Of a stretch of DNA of 64,000 nt, positions 39,854 through 48,222 are shown in pieces. Made by a program: the position numbers and the translations under genes. The notes below the pieces were generated by a model. That model was not told the DNA's origin and ran no database searches. It worked only from the letters and a program-made list of their open reading frames with translations. The stretch comes from DASSTY01 sp035760645 (lineage in GTDB: Bacteria; Gemmatimonadota; Gemmatimonadetes; Gemmatimonadales; GWC2-71-9): the NCBI GenBank assembly GCA_035760645.1, contig DASTSO010000023.1:1-64000 (forward strand). The letters are read 5' to 3'. Each line of letters begins with the position of its first letter. Position 1 is the first letter of the stretch.

Positions 39854-42237
39854 GCTCCCTCCAGGTCGCGCTCGAGACCGGCGTAGGCCACGAGCAGCTG
39901 CTTGGTCCCCACCTCTTCGTCGTCGAAGGCGACGCTCACCTTCAGGTCGCGGCCCGCGCCGCTCAGGCCCTGGATCGTGCCGCTACCGAAGCGCCGGTGC
40001 CGCACCCGCTCGCCCTTGATGAAGCGCGGCGCGTCCTGGCTCGCCTCCTCGTACTCCGGCTCGGGCGCGCTCGGGCGGCGGCTCGATTCGACGAAGTTCT
40101 TCCCGCCGCGGGCCGCCGATCCCGGCCGGGCGGGGGCGCGGCTGCCCGCCCCCGCACCGGACGTCCTCCCGCCCTCCCGCCGCCCCGCCGTCCCGCCCCA
40201 CTCGCTCCGCCGGCCCCCGGCGCCCCACTCCCCCCCGAACGCCGAGCTCGGCGACCAGAGGCTCGTCGTGCGTCGCTCGTCCACCACCTCGGGCGGCAGC
40301 GAGCGCAGGAAGATGGACGGCATCCCGGGCTTGAGCTCGCCGCCGCGGCGGCGCGAGCGGGCCCACGTCATGTACAGCTTGTCCTTGGCGCGCGTCACGC
40401 CGACGTAGCAGAGCCGGCGCTCCTCCTCCAGCCCCTCGGGCGTTTCCTGCGCGCGCATGAGGGGGAAGAGCCCGTTCTCCATCCCGGCGAGCACCACCAC
40501 GGGCCACTCGAGCCCCTTCGCGGTATGGAGCGTCATCATCGTGACGCCCTCCTCGTTGCCGACGATGTTGTCGTGCCCCGAGAGGAGCGCGGCCTCGGCG
40601 AGGAAGCGCTCGAGCGGCGTGGCCTCGTCCTCCGCCTCCGCCACCACTTCCGACCAGTTGGCGGCGCTCGCCACGAGCTCGCGGACGTTCTCCCAGCGCT
40701 CGGCGCCCTCGGGGCCTTCGGCGTGGAGCACGGCCTCGTAGTCGATCGCCTTGATGATCTCCTCGAGGACCGCCGCCGGCGCGAGGCGCCCCGCGCGCTC
40801 GGAGAAGGTGTCGATGAAGGTGGCGAAGGTGCGGAACCCCTCGCGCACGTTGGGCCGCAGCTCGGTGACCGTGTCCGCCGTGCGCGCCGCGGCGAGGAGC
40901 GGCTTCCCCCACTGCGCCGCCATCCGGCCGAGCGTCGCGAGACTCGTGTCCCCGAGCCCCCGGCGCGGCACGCCGACGGCACGCAGGAACGCCTCGTCGT
41001 CGCTCGGGTTCGCCACGAGCCGGAGATAGGCGAGCAGGTCCTTCACCTCGCGCCGGTCGTAGAAGCTCGTCGCGCCGACCAGCCGGTACGGCACGCCCGC
41101 GCGGCGGAACGCCTCTTCCATCGCGCGCGACTGGCTGTTGGTGCGATAGAGCACGGCCATCTCGCGGAAGCTCCAGTCGCCCGCGGCCGAGCGCTTCTCG
41201 AGCTCGCGCGCCACCCACTCGGCCTCATCGCGCTCGTCGGCCGCGGCGAGGAGCGTGATGGCCTCGCCGCCGCGGCGCGTCGTGCGCAGCGTCTTGCCGA
41301 TGCGGCCCTGGTTCTCAGCGATCACCGCGTTGGCGGCGTCGAGCACCACCTGGGTCGAGCGGTAGTTCTCCTCGAGCCGCACCAGCGCGGCCTGGGGGAA
41401 GTCGGTCTGGAAGTCGCGCATGTTGCGCACGTCGGCGCCGCGCCAGCCGTAGATCGACTGGTCGTCGTCGCCCACGGCGCAGACGTTCCCGTGCGAGCCC
41501 AGGGCGCGCACCAGCTCGTACTGCGCCCGGTTCGTGTCCTGGAACTCGTCGACCAGCAGGAACCGGAACCGCTCCTGCCAATAGCGCAGCCGCTCCTCGT
41601 GCTGCTTGAACAGCGCGAGCGGGTGCAGCATGAGGTCGTCGAAGTCCATCGCGTTGGCCTTCTTCAGCTCCTGCTGCATCGTCGCGTAGACGTCGGCCGC
41701 GACCTGCGTGGGCCGGTCGAACTGGCCGGCCGAGGCGGCGAGCGCCTCGGGTCCCACCATGCGGTTCTTCGCCCCCGAGATCACGCTCTGCACCACGCGC
41801 GGCGGGAAGAGCTTCGGGCTGTGGCCCTTCTGGTCGAGGATCCGCTTGACCAGGCTGGTGCTGTCGTCCTGGTCGTAGATCGTGAACTGGCGCGTGAAGC
41901 CGAGGTACGGCGCGTCGCTCCGCAGGAGCCGCGCCGAGAGCGAGTGGAAGGTGCCGATCCACAGCCCCGACGGGTCGCGCTGCAGCAGCGCGCCGATGCG
42001 CTGCTTCATTTCGGCGGCGGCCTTGTTGGTGAACGTCACGGCGAAGATCCGCTCGGGTGGCACGCCGTGGTGCTCGATCAGGTTGGCGATGCGGGTGGTG
42101 AGCACCCGGGTCTTGCCCGATCCCGCGCCGGCGAGCACGAGCAGCGGCCCGTGCACGTGCTCCACGGCCTCCCGCTGCGCGGGGTTGAGCAGCCGGGTCC
42201 AGTCGTGGCGCGTGAGATCGGTGGAAGTATCGGTCAT
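39850..42237 (-). CDS. pcrA: UvrD/PcrA-type superfamily 1 DNA helicase
   Basis: A 795-residue 3'-5' DNA helicase with the UvrD/Rep motifs: the Q-motif LNPAQREAVEHV, Walker A LAGAGSGKTRVLT, DEFQDTN (motif II), GDDDQSIYGWRGAD (motif III), LEENYRSTQ (motif IV) and VTMMTLHTAKGLEW (motif V). About 650-720 are Gly/Arg/Ser-rich and contain the GGCGGG repeat; the PcrA C-terminal tail (VRHRRFGSGTIQGL) follows. It acts in repair and removal of RecA or polymerase. It overlaps gatC; the HK gene is 60 nt upstream. Confidence 0.96.
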   Translation of the reverse strand: MTDTSTDLTRHDWTRLLNPAQREAVEHVHGPLLVLAGAGSGKTRVLTTRIANLIEHHGVPPERIFAVTFTNKAAAEMKQRIGALLQRDPSGLWIGTFHSLSARLLRSDAPYLGFTRQFTIYDQDDSTSLVKRILDQKGHSPKLFPPRVVQSVISGAKNRMVGPEALAASAGQFDRPTQVAADVYATMQQELKKANAMDFDDLMLHPLALFKQHEERLRYWQERFRFLLVDEFQDTNRAQYELVRALGSHGNVCAVGDDDQSIYGWRGADVRNMRDFQTDFPQAALVRLEENYRSTQVVLDAANAVIAENQGRIGKTLRTTRRGGEAITLLAAADERDEAEWVARELEKRSAAGDWSFREMAVLYRTNSQSRAMEEAFRRAGVPYRLVGATSFYDRREVKDLLAYLRLVANPSDDEAFLRAVGVPRRGLGDTSLATLGRMAAQWGKPLLAAARTADTVTELRPNVREGFRTFATFIDTFSERAGRLAPAAVLEEIIKAIDYEAVLHAEGPEGAERWENVRELVASAANWSEVVAEAEDEATPLERFLAEAALLSGHDNIVGNEEGVTMMTLHTAKGLEWPVVVLAGMENGLFPLMRAQETPEGLEEERRLCYVGVTRAKDKLYMTWARSRRRGGELKPGMPSIFLRSLPPEVVDERRTTSLWSPSSAFGGEWGAGGRRSEWGGTAGRREGGRTSGAGAGSRAPARPGSAARGGKNFVESSRRPSAPEPEYEEASQDAPRFIKGERVRHRRFGSGTIQGLSGAGRDLKVSVAFDDEEVGTKQLLVAYAGLERDLEGA
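40165..40199. repeat. GC-rich CCCGCC repeat inside pcrA linker
   Basis: Units CCTCCCGCC, CTCCCGCC, GCCCCGCC and GTCCCGCC run in tandem, encoding a Gly/Arg-rich part of the PcrA linker at about residues 679-691. It belongs to the family of repeats seen at 8647, 45823 and 61668. I did not find a clear inverted partner here. Confidence 0.7.
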
Positions 42238-42297
42238 GCGATGGTCAGCCGGTGGGTCGGAGCTCGAAGGAATCGAAAGCGAAAGCCGCGCGACGGG

Positions 42298-43464
42298 TCA
42301 GGCGCGCTCGGCGAGCGGCAGCCGCACCAGGAAGCTGGTGCCGTGCTCGACGGGCTCGAGGACCAGTTCGCCGCGGTGCGCATCCTGGACGACGCGGCGC
42401 GCGAGGGCGAGGCCGATGCCCCAGCCGCCGCGCTTCGTCGTGATGCCGGGCTCGAAGAGGGTGCGCCGGATCTCGCGCGGCACGCCGGGCCCGTCGTCCA
42501 CGACGCGCAGCACGCCCCAGTCGTCCTCGACGCCCACCCGCAGGATAATCGTGCCGGCGCGGCCCTGCAGGGCGTCGATGGCGTTCTTCACCATTGCCTC
42601 GAGCGCCCACTCGAGCAGGATCGGGTCGCCCGTGACCGAGGGCCCCGCCCCGCTCGCCTCCACGCGGAGCTCGATCGGGTTCGCACGCTTCGGGAGCCGG
42701 GGCCGGTAGTAGCCCGCCACCCGGTCGGCGAGCGCCCCGAGGCCGATCGGCTCGCGCCGCGCCGGGTTGCCGATGCGCTCGAAGCGCTTGGCGACGCGGT
42801 CGAGCCGCTCGCTGTCGGCCGCGAGGTGCTCGGCGAGCATCGGCGGCGGCGTGGGCCGCGAGCGCACCTGCTCGATCCAGCCGTGGAGACTCGTCAGCGG
42901 CGTCCCCATCTGGTGCGCCGCCTCGCGCGCCATCGCCACCCAGAGCCGGTCGCGCTGGGCCGACATCGCCGTGCGATACGCGAAGAAGGCGACGAGCACC
43001 ATGACGCCGAGCGTGAGGCTCTGCAGCACGGCCAGCGTCGTGAGCTGCCGGGCGCGCGGCAGGGGGCCGTAGTGGATCGTGCCCACCGAGGGCTCGACGA
43101 TCGGCGGGTTCTGCCGGTCGAGCTCGCGCACGTACGCGGCGAGGCGCGGGTCGTCGAGCGCGACGCGCGGGCCCCAGGGGAGGTTCGCCGCCGCGGTCAC
43201 GCGGCCCGCGCGGTCGGTGACGACGAGCGGGATGCCGAGCCCGCGCACCTGCTCGCCGAGGCGGAGGAGGCCCTCCTCCGCCCCGCCGGGGCTCGGGTCG
43301 TTCAGTCCCGCGAAGACGCCGGCGTAGAGGCGGCTCGTCGCCGTCGCATCGGCCTTGAAGTGGCGATAGACGAGGAGACCGGTGCCCAGGTTGAGCCCGG
43401 CGAGCAGCGCCACGAGGAGGACCGCGAGGACCGGGGCCAGGCGGCCCAGGCGCGTCTCACGCAC
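42298..43464 (-). CDS. Membrane sensor histidine kinase (orphan)
   Basis: A 388-residue kinase with two membrane segments (about 9-28 and 145-165) around a periplasmic or extracytoplasmic region. The phospho-acceptor is in AREAAHQMGTPLTSLHGWIE (H-box) and the ATP domain shows MVKNAIDALQG (N-box), DDGPGVPREI (G1) and GGWGIGLALARRV (G2). No response regulator lies beside it. The GTG at 43464 overlaps the serS stop by 8 nt. Its stimulus is unknown, and its place between serS and pcrA is unusual. Confidence 0.9.
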   Translation of the reverse strand: MRETRLGRLAPVLAVLLVALLAGLNLGTGLLVYRHFKADATATSRLYAGVFAGLNDPSPGGAEEGLLRLGEQVRGLGIPLVVTDRAGRVTAAANLPWGPRVALDDPRLAAYVRELDRQNPPIVEPSVGTIHYGPLPRARQLTTLAVLQSLTLGVMVLVAFFAYRTAMSAQRDRLWVAMAREAAHQMGTPLTSLHGWIEQVRSRPTPPPMLAEHLAADSERLDRVAKRFERIGNPARREPIGLGALADRVAGYYRPRLPKRANPIELRVEASGAGPSVTGDPILLEWALEAMVKNAIDALQGRAGTIILRVGVEDDWGVLRVVDDGPGVPREIRRTLFEPGITTKRGGWGIGLALARRVVQDAHRGELVLEPVEHGTSFLVRLPLAERA

Positions 43465-44740
43465 GCGGGACCAGGCGGTCGACGCCCAGGTAGGGCACGA
43501 GCGCCTCGGGCACCCGCACCGACCCGTCGGCCGCTTGGTTGTTCTCCAGGAGCGCGATGATCGTGCGCGGGAACGCCACGCCCGAGGCGTTGAGCGTGTG
43601 GACGAAGTCGGGCTTCGCGCCCGGCTCGGGCCGGTAGCGCAGGCCGGCGCGCCGGGCCTGATAGTCGGTGAAGGTGCTCGCGCTCGAGGCCTCGAGCCAG
43701 GTGCCCACGCCCGCGGCCCAGACCTCGAGGTCGTACGTGTGCGCGCTCGCGAAGCCGGTGTCCCCCGCGGCGAGCTCGAGCACGCGGTAGGGGATGTTCA
43801 GCCGCTGCAGCACCGTCTCGGCATGACAGGTGATCCGCTCGTGCTCGGCCGGGCTCTCCTCCGGCCGGCAGAGCCGCACGAGCTCGACCTTGTCGAACTG
43901 GTGCACCCGGATGAGCCCGCGCGTGTCCTTGCCGTGCGCCCCCGCCTCCCGGCGGAAGCAGGGCGTCCACGCGACGTAGGCGCGCGGCAGCGTGGCACCG
44001 TCGAGGATCTCCTCGCGCAGCAGGTTCGTGACCGGCACCTCCGCCGTGGGGATGAGATAGAGGTCGTCCGCGGGAATCGCGTAGACCTCCTCCGCGAACT
44101 TCGGCAGCTGGCCGGTGCCGGTGAGCGAGGCGCGGTTGACCACGTAGGGCACCGCGACCTCGGTATAGCCGTGCTCCGTGGTGTGCAGGTCGAGCATGAA
44201 GTTGGCGAGCGCGCGCACGAGCCGCGCCCCGAGCCCGGTGAACACCGGGAAACCCGAGCCGGTGATCTTCGCCCCCGCCGGCAGGTCGAGGATGCCGAGC
44301 TGGACGCCCAGCTCCCAGTGCGGCTTCGGCGCGAAGTCGAAGCGCGGCGCCTCGCCCCAGGTGCGCACGACGCGGTTGGCCTCCGGCCCGCCCTCGGGCA
44401 CCTCCGGGAGCACGAGGTTCGGCACGTCGAGCAGCTCGGCGTCGAGCTCGGCGTCGAGCGCACGCACCTCGGCGTCGAGCGCCTTCACCTCTTCGCCGCT
44501 CGCCTTGAGGCGGGCGAGGAGGTCGTCGGCCGGCTGCTTCGCCTTCTTGAGGCGGGCGACCTCCTCGCTCGCCGCGTTCCGCTCGGCCTTGAGCGTCTCG
44601 GTGCGCACCAGCAGCTCGCGCCGCCGGCGGTCGAGGTCGAGGAGCCGGTCCACGGCGGCGCCGAGCGCCGGATCGCCGCGGCGCAGCAGCGTCGCGCGGG
44701 TGCCCTCGGGGTCCTGGCGGAGCCGCTTGAGGTCGATCAC
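43457..44740 (-). CDS. serS: Serine-tRNA ligase
   Basis: A 427-residue class II synthetase that charges tRNA-Ser and, where tRNA-Sec exists, also tRNA-Sec. It starts with the coiled-coil arm (RRRELLVRTETLKAERN, then LARLKASGEEVKALDAEVRA). The class II motifs are in GARLVRALANFMLDLH, AWTPCFRREAGAHGKDTRG (motif 2) and the C-terminal GVAFPRTIIALLENNQ (motif 3). The start is GTG at 44740, 4 nt from the stop of the upstream lipoprotein gene. Confidence 0.98.
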   Translation of the reverse strand: MIDLKRLRQDPEGTRATLLRRGDPALGAAVDRLLDLDRRRRELLVRTETLKAERNAASEEVARLKKAKQPADDLLARLKASGEEVKALDAEVRALDAELDAELLDVPNLVLPEVPEGGPEANRVVRTWGEAPRFDFAPKPHWELGVQLGILDLPAGAKITGSGFPVFTGLGARLVRALANFMLDLHTTEHGYTEVAVPYVVNRASLTGTGQLPKFAEEVYAIPADDLYLIPTAEVPVTNLLREEILDGATLPRAYVAWTPCFRREAGAHGKDTRGLIRVHQFDKVELVRLCRPEESPAEHERITCHAETVLQRLNIPYRVLELAAGDTGFASAHTYDLEVWAAGVGTWLEASSASTFTDYQARRAGLRYRPEPGAKPDFVHTLNASGVAFPRTIIALLENNQAADGSVRVPEALVPYLGVDRLVPRA

Positions 44741-44744
44741 CGGC

Positions 44745-45329
44745 TCACTCCTTCGGGATCCCGGGCGCGAGCGAGCGGTAGCCGCAGTTCGTGTTGGCGA
44801 GCACGCGGAAGGTGACGCTCGCGAATCCGGGGGCGTCGCTGACCGAGAGGATCTCGAGCTTGGCGTAGGCGGGCACGGTGCCGGCGACGGTCGAGCAGGT
44901 GACGCGCGAGCGGGCGATGTAGCGCTCGCCCGGCGCGATCACGACGGCCGAGTCGGTGGTGTAGCCCGAGCCCGCGGGCTCGGTGATCTGATCGAACGCC
45001 TGCTCGGTGGCGATGAGCCCGGGGTTGGTCGAGCCCGCGCTCAACCCGAGCGCGGCGAGCGGGAGGAAGACGTGCTGCACCCCGGCCGCCCCGCTCTCGA
45101 CGTCGTAGGCGAAGTCGAAGGCGGAGGTGATCGTGGTCCGCACCGTCTGGTTGGCCGGGATCGAGAAGGCGCTCGCGCTGTCGAGCGGGGTGCCGCGCAG
45201 CGCGTAGAGCGTCACCGTGTCCACGGCGTTCGCGTCGGTGGCCGGACTGAGCTGGTTCGGATCGGAGCAGGCCGCGCCGGCGAGGGCGGCGGCGGCGAGC
45301 AGCAGGAAGCACGGGACGATTGGGCGCAT
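44745..45329 (-). CDS. Hypothetical lipoprotein
   Basis: A 194-residue predicted lipoprotein (LAGAAC, Cys21 as the lipobox residue) that I do not recognise. The mature part is Ser/Thr/Ala-rich with beta-like segments (DTVTLYALRGTP, RTTITSAFDFAYDVES, ARSRVTCSTVAGTVPAYAKLE) and two further cysteines (Cys154 and Cys185 region), which may form a disulphide. It precedes serS by 4 nt, so it is probably first in the operon that runs to gatB. Its promoter lies just before the ATG, giving almost no 5' leader. Confidence 0.75.
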   Translation of the reverse strand: MRPIVPCFLLLAAAALAGAACSDPNQLSPATDANAVDTVTLYALRGTPLDSASAFSIPANQTVRTTITSAFDFAYDVESGAAGVQHVFLPLAALGLSAGSTNPGLIATEQAFDQITEPAGSGYTTDSAVVIAPGERYIARSRVTCSTVAGTVPAYAKLEILSVSDAPGFASVTFRVLANTNCGYRSLAPGIPKE

Positions 45330-45338
45330 GAGATCGGA

Positions 45339-45367
45339 AGGTTAAGCCGGAAGAATTGGCGGGTCAA
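45339..45367 (-). promoter_or_regulatory. Promoter of the lipoprotein-serS operon (TTGACC-17-TAACCT)
   Basis: The minus strand has -35 TTGACC (45362-45367) and -10 TAACCT (45339-45344), 17 bp apart. The start would be about 45332, only about 3 nt from the ATG at 45329: a nearly leaderless message. Back-to-back with the plus-strand promoter at 45376. Confidence 0.6.
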
Positions 45368-45375
45368 TCGGTTGC

Positions 45376-45404
45376 TTGACTTCCCCCACCCCGCGTCCTA
45401 CGTT
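45376..45404 (+). promoter_or_regulatory. Promoter of the roadblock-like gene (TTGACT-17-TACGTT)
   Basis: A perfect-spaced pair: TTGACT (45376-45381), 17 bp, TACGTT (45399-45404). The start would be about 45411, leaving a 40-nt leader to the ATG at 45452. Its -35 is 8 bp from the opposing -35, so the two promoters are divergent and closely packed. Confidence 0.7.
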
Positions 45405-45451
45405 CCCGGAGCTTTTCCCCGCGGCCCCGAGGACCTCCCAGAGGACTTCCC

Positions 45452-45823
45452 ATGAGCAGTCTGTCAGACCTGGTGCGCGGGCTCGCGCTGCGTGACGGCG
45501 TCGAGGCCGTGGTCGTCGCGAGCGGCGACGGCCTGACGATCGACCAGGCGACCGGCGCGGCCGGCGGCGCGGCGGCGGCGCTCGACGTCGAGGCCCTCGC
45601 CGCGCTCACCGCCACGCTGGTCCAGCACGCCGCGCGCCTCGGCGAAGCCGCCGGCCGCGGCGCGCTCGCCACCGCCGTCCTCGAGCACGAGCGCGGCGTC
45701 GCCCTCGTCGCCGGCGCCGGTACGGGCGTCTGGCTCCTGCTGCTCGTGCACGCCGACACGAATCTCGGCCCCCTCCTCTACGACCTGCGGCGGCACCGGC
45801 CGGCGCTGGCAGCACTGCTGTAG
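45452..45823 (+). CDS. Roadblock/LC7-like small protein
   Basis: A 123-residue alpha/beta protein whose pattern (DLVRGLALRDGVEAVVVASGDGLTID, then a helix and GVALVAGAGTGVWLLLLVHADT) fits the Roadblock/LC7 fold. Such proteins regulate small GTPases in bacterial motility or polarity systems, or stand alone with unknown roles. No MglA-type GTPase gene is near. AGAGGA lies upstream of the ATG at 45452. Its stop is at the left arm of a GC-rich repeat. Confidence 0.72.
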   Translation: MSSLSDLVRGLALRDGVEAVVVASGDGLTIDQATGAAGGAAAALDVEALAALTATLVQHAARLGEAAGRGALATAVLEHERGVALVAGAGTGVWLLLLVHADTNLGPLLYDLRRHRPALAALL

Positions 45824-45945
45824 GGCGGGACGGCGGGCCGTGTCTGCCCGTCCACCAGTTCCCGAACCTCGATCGACCATTTCGACAGCCCCCATAGACG
45901 AATGATCAGCAGCCTCCCGCCTTCCCGCCCTCCCGCCGTCCCGCC
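45823..45945. repeat. GC-rich repeat in inverted pair (GGCGGGACGGCGGG family), copy 2
   Basis: GGGCGGGACGGCGGG (45823-45837) at the stop of the roadblock-like gene faces CCTCCCGCCTTCCCGCCCTCCCGCCGTCCCGCC-type units (45913-45945) that end 3 nt before the next ATG. The central 75 bp do not resemble the centre of copy 1 (8647-8753). It fills most of the intergenic gap. Confidence 0.8.
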
Positions 45946-45948
45946 TCT

Positions 45949-46989
45949 ATGAAGTGGGCCGTCATCCTCGCCGGCGGCTCCGGCACCCGGTTCTGGCCGC
46001 TGAGCACCCCGGAGCGTCCCAAGCAGCTGTTGCCGCTCACCGGCCCCGAGTCCACCGCGGAGGCGGCAGTCAGCCGGCTCGAGGGGCTGGTGCCGCGGGA
46101 GCGCATTCTCGTCGTCACGGGTGCCGCGCTCGCCGGGCCGCTCCAGCGCTCGCTCGGCATCGCGCCCGAGAACATGCTGGTCGAGCCGCGTGCCGCATCC
46201 ACGGGGCCCGCCCTGATCTGGGCGAGCTGGGAGGCGCGGCGGCGCGACGCCGAGGCCGAGGTGCTGAGCCTCCACGCCGACTGGGCGATCGGCGATCCCG
46301 CCGCCTTCCGCGTCACGGCCGAGCTCGCGCTCGAGACCGCCCGGCGCCACGACCGCCTCGTCACGGTGGGCATGGTGCCCTCGCGCCCGGAGACCGGCTA
46401 CGGCTACATCGTCCCCGGCGCGCCGCTCGACGACGCGGCCCGGCGCGTCGCCCGCTTCTCCGAAAAGCCCGACGCCGCCACCGCGCTCGACCTCATGGCG
46501 GCGGGTGCGCTCTGGAACAGCGGCCTCTTCGCCTGGACCGCCGCGCGGCTCTTCGCCGAGGTGCAGGCGCACACCCCCGAGATCGCGCCGCACCTCGCCG
46601 CGCTCGCAGCGGGGGACGTCGGCTGCTTCTTCCGCGAGGTGACGCCCGTCTCGATCGACGTCGGCGTGCTCGAGCGCAGCAACGCGGTCGCGGTGGTGCG
46701 CGGCGCCTTCGCCTGGGACGACGTCGGCACCTGGGAGGCGCTGGCCCGCGTGCGCCCCAAGGATCCCGCCGGTAACGTCGCCGTCGGCGAGGCCTTCCTC
46801 CATGAGACGCAGGACTGCGTCGTCTGGGCACAGGACCAGGTGGTGGTGCTGAGCGGCGTGCAGGACCTCATCGTGGTGCAGGCCAACGGCCGCATCCTCG
46901 TCACGCCCCGCGAGCGCGCGGCGGAGCTCAAGCAGCTGCTCGACGCGCTGCCGCCCGCGGTGCGCGACGTCCACTCCGACCCGGCCTGA
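45949..46989 (+). CDS. manC: Mannose-1-phosphate guanylyltransferase-type nucleotidyltransferase
   Basis: A 346-residue nucleotidyltransferase producing GDP-mannose for polysaccharides. The signature VILAGGSGTRFWPLS opens the protein; FSEKPD, ALWNSGLFAWTA and FAWDDVGTWEAL follow. It lacks the C-terminal isomerase domain of bifunctional ManC, so it is the short form. The ATG lies only 3 nt after a GC-rich repeat and has no clear ribosome-binding site; GTG or ATG alternatives upstream are not evident. It precedes a GlmU-like gene by 8 nt. Confidence 0.92.
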   Translation: MKWAVILAGGSGTRFWPLSTPERPKQLLPLTGPESTAEAAVSRLEGLVPRERILVVTGAALAGPLQRSLGIAPENMLVEPRAASTGPALIWASWEARRRDAEAEVLSLHADWAIGDPAAFRVTAELALETARRHDRLVTVGMVPSRPETGYGYIVPGAPLDDAARRVARFSEKPDAATALDLMAAGALWNSGLFAWTAARLFAEVQAHTPEIAPHLAALAAGDVGCFFREVTPVSIDVGVLERSNAVAVVRGAFAWDDVGTWEALARVRPKDPAGNVAVGEAFLHETQDCVVWAQDQVVVLSGVQDLIVVQANGRILVTPRERAAELKQLLDALPPAVRDVHSDPA

Positions 46990-46997
46990 GCCCCGCC

Positions 46998-48203
46998 ATG
47001 CGCGCCGCTCCCCCGCTCCATTTCCTCGAGCCCGCCGCGAGCGCGGCCTGGGCCCCGTTTCACGGCGTCCGGCCCGTGGCCGAGCTGCGCGCCGGCGCCT
47101 GGCCCGTGCGCGAGCGCTGGACCCGGCTGCTCGAGGCCGCACCCGCCGCGATCGTGGGCGACGCGCTCGCCGGCTTCCACGAATTCGACGAGCCGCCGAT
47201 CCAGCCGACCGGTCCGATCGCCGGGCCCGCGATCGTCGTCCGGAGCGACTTCGCGCCGGCGCTCGCCGAGCCCGCGCCCCTCGCCGCCGGGGTGCGGCGC
47301 CTCGTGCACTCGGGGACGACGGTGGCCTGGGTCGTCCCGGCCGGCGAGACGTGGCAGGGGCCGGAGGAGCCCGGCCCGGCGGGGGGCGGCGGTGCCGACG
47401 CGGCGCGCGAGGTCGCCGGGCTGCTCCTCCGCGGCGCGTTCGACCTCGTCACCGCGCTCGAGCGGCTCCTCGCCGACGACGTCGCGCAGCTCGCTCGCGA
47501 CGGGGGCGATCCCCTGCCCGCCGGCAGCGTTGTCCTCGGGGACGCTGCGCTCGTCGTGGCGCGCGGCGCGCTGATCGAGCCCGGCGTGGTCTTCGACGTG
47601 CGCAAGGGGGCCATCGTCCTCGAAGCGAACGTCGAGGTGCGCGCGGGCGCGCGGCTCGAGGGCCCGCTCTACGCCGGCCGCGGCACCCGCCTCCTCGGCG
47701 GCCCCATCGCGAACGCCGTCTTCGGCCCGCGCTGCAACGCGCGCGGCGAGATCTCGACGAGCGTCTTCACCGGCTACTGCAACAAGGGGCACGACGGCTT
47801 CGTCGGCCACTCCGTGCTCGGCCACTGGGTGAACCTCGGCGCCGGCACCACGACGTCGAACCTCAAGAACACCTACGGCGAGGTCCGCCTCGACGTCGGC
47901 CGCGAGCGCCTCGCGACCGGCCGCACCAACCTCGGCACCCTCTTCGGCGATCACGCGAAGACGGCGATCGGCACCATGCTCGCCACCGGCACCGTCGTGG
48001 GTGCCGGCGCGAACCTCTTCGGCGCCGCCGGGGTGCCGAAGTGGGTGCCGCCGATGGCGTGGGGCAACGAGCTCCGGGAGCGGCTCACCGAGGACGGCTT
48101 TCTGAAGATCGCCACCCGGGTGCTGCCGCGACGGGACGTCGAGGTCACCGACGCGCGCCGCGCCTCGCTCGCCGCCATCTACCGGCGGGCGACCGCCGGC
48201 TGA
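46998..48203 (+). CDS. GlmU-like sugar nucleotidyl/acyltransferase family protein
   Basis: A 401-residue protein of the putative sugar nucleotidyltransferase group. The N-terminal 200 residues lack the GxGTRM-type loop seen in true pyrophosphorylases. From about 215 the sequence forms a left-handed beta-helix of hexapeptide repeats (GAIVLEANVEVRAGARLEGP, GTRLLGGPIANAVFGPRC), with NLGAGTTTSNLKNTYGEVR as in GlmU acetyltransferase domains. It may transfer an acyl group to a sugar nucleotide or be a diverged scaffold. It follows manC closely (8 nt). Confidence 0.8.
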   Translation: MRAAPPLHFLEPAASAAWAPFHGVRPVAELRAGAWPVRERWTRLLEAAPAAIVGDALAGFHEFDEPPIQPTGPIAGPAIVVRSDFAPALAEPAPLAAGVRRLVHSGTTVAWVVPAGETWQGPEEPGPAGGGGADAAREVAGLLLRGAFDLVTALERLLADDVAQLARDGGDPLPAGSVVLGDAALVVARGALIEPGVVFDVRKGAIVLEANVEVRAGARLEGPLYAGRGTRLLGGPIANAVFGPRCNARGEISTSVFTGYCNKGHDGFVGHSVLGHWVNLGAGTTTSNLKNTYGEVRLDVGRERLATGRTNLGTLFGDHAKTAIGTMLATGTVVGAGANLFGAAGVPKWVPPMAWGNELRERLTEDGFLKIATRVLPRRDVEVTDARRASLAAIYRRATAG

Positions 48204-48222
48204 CGAGGAGGGCGAGGGCGAC

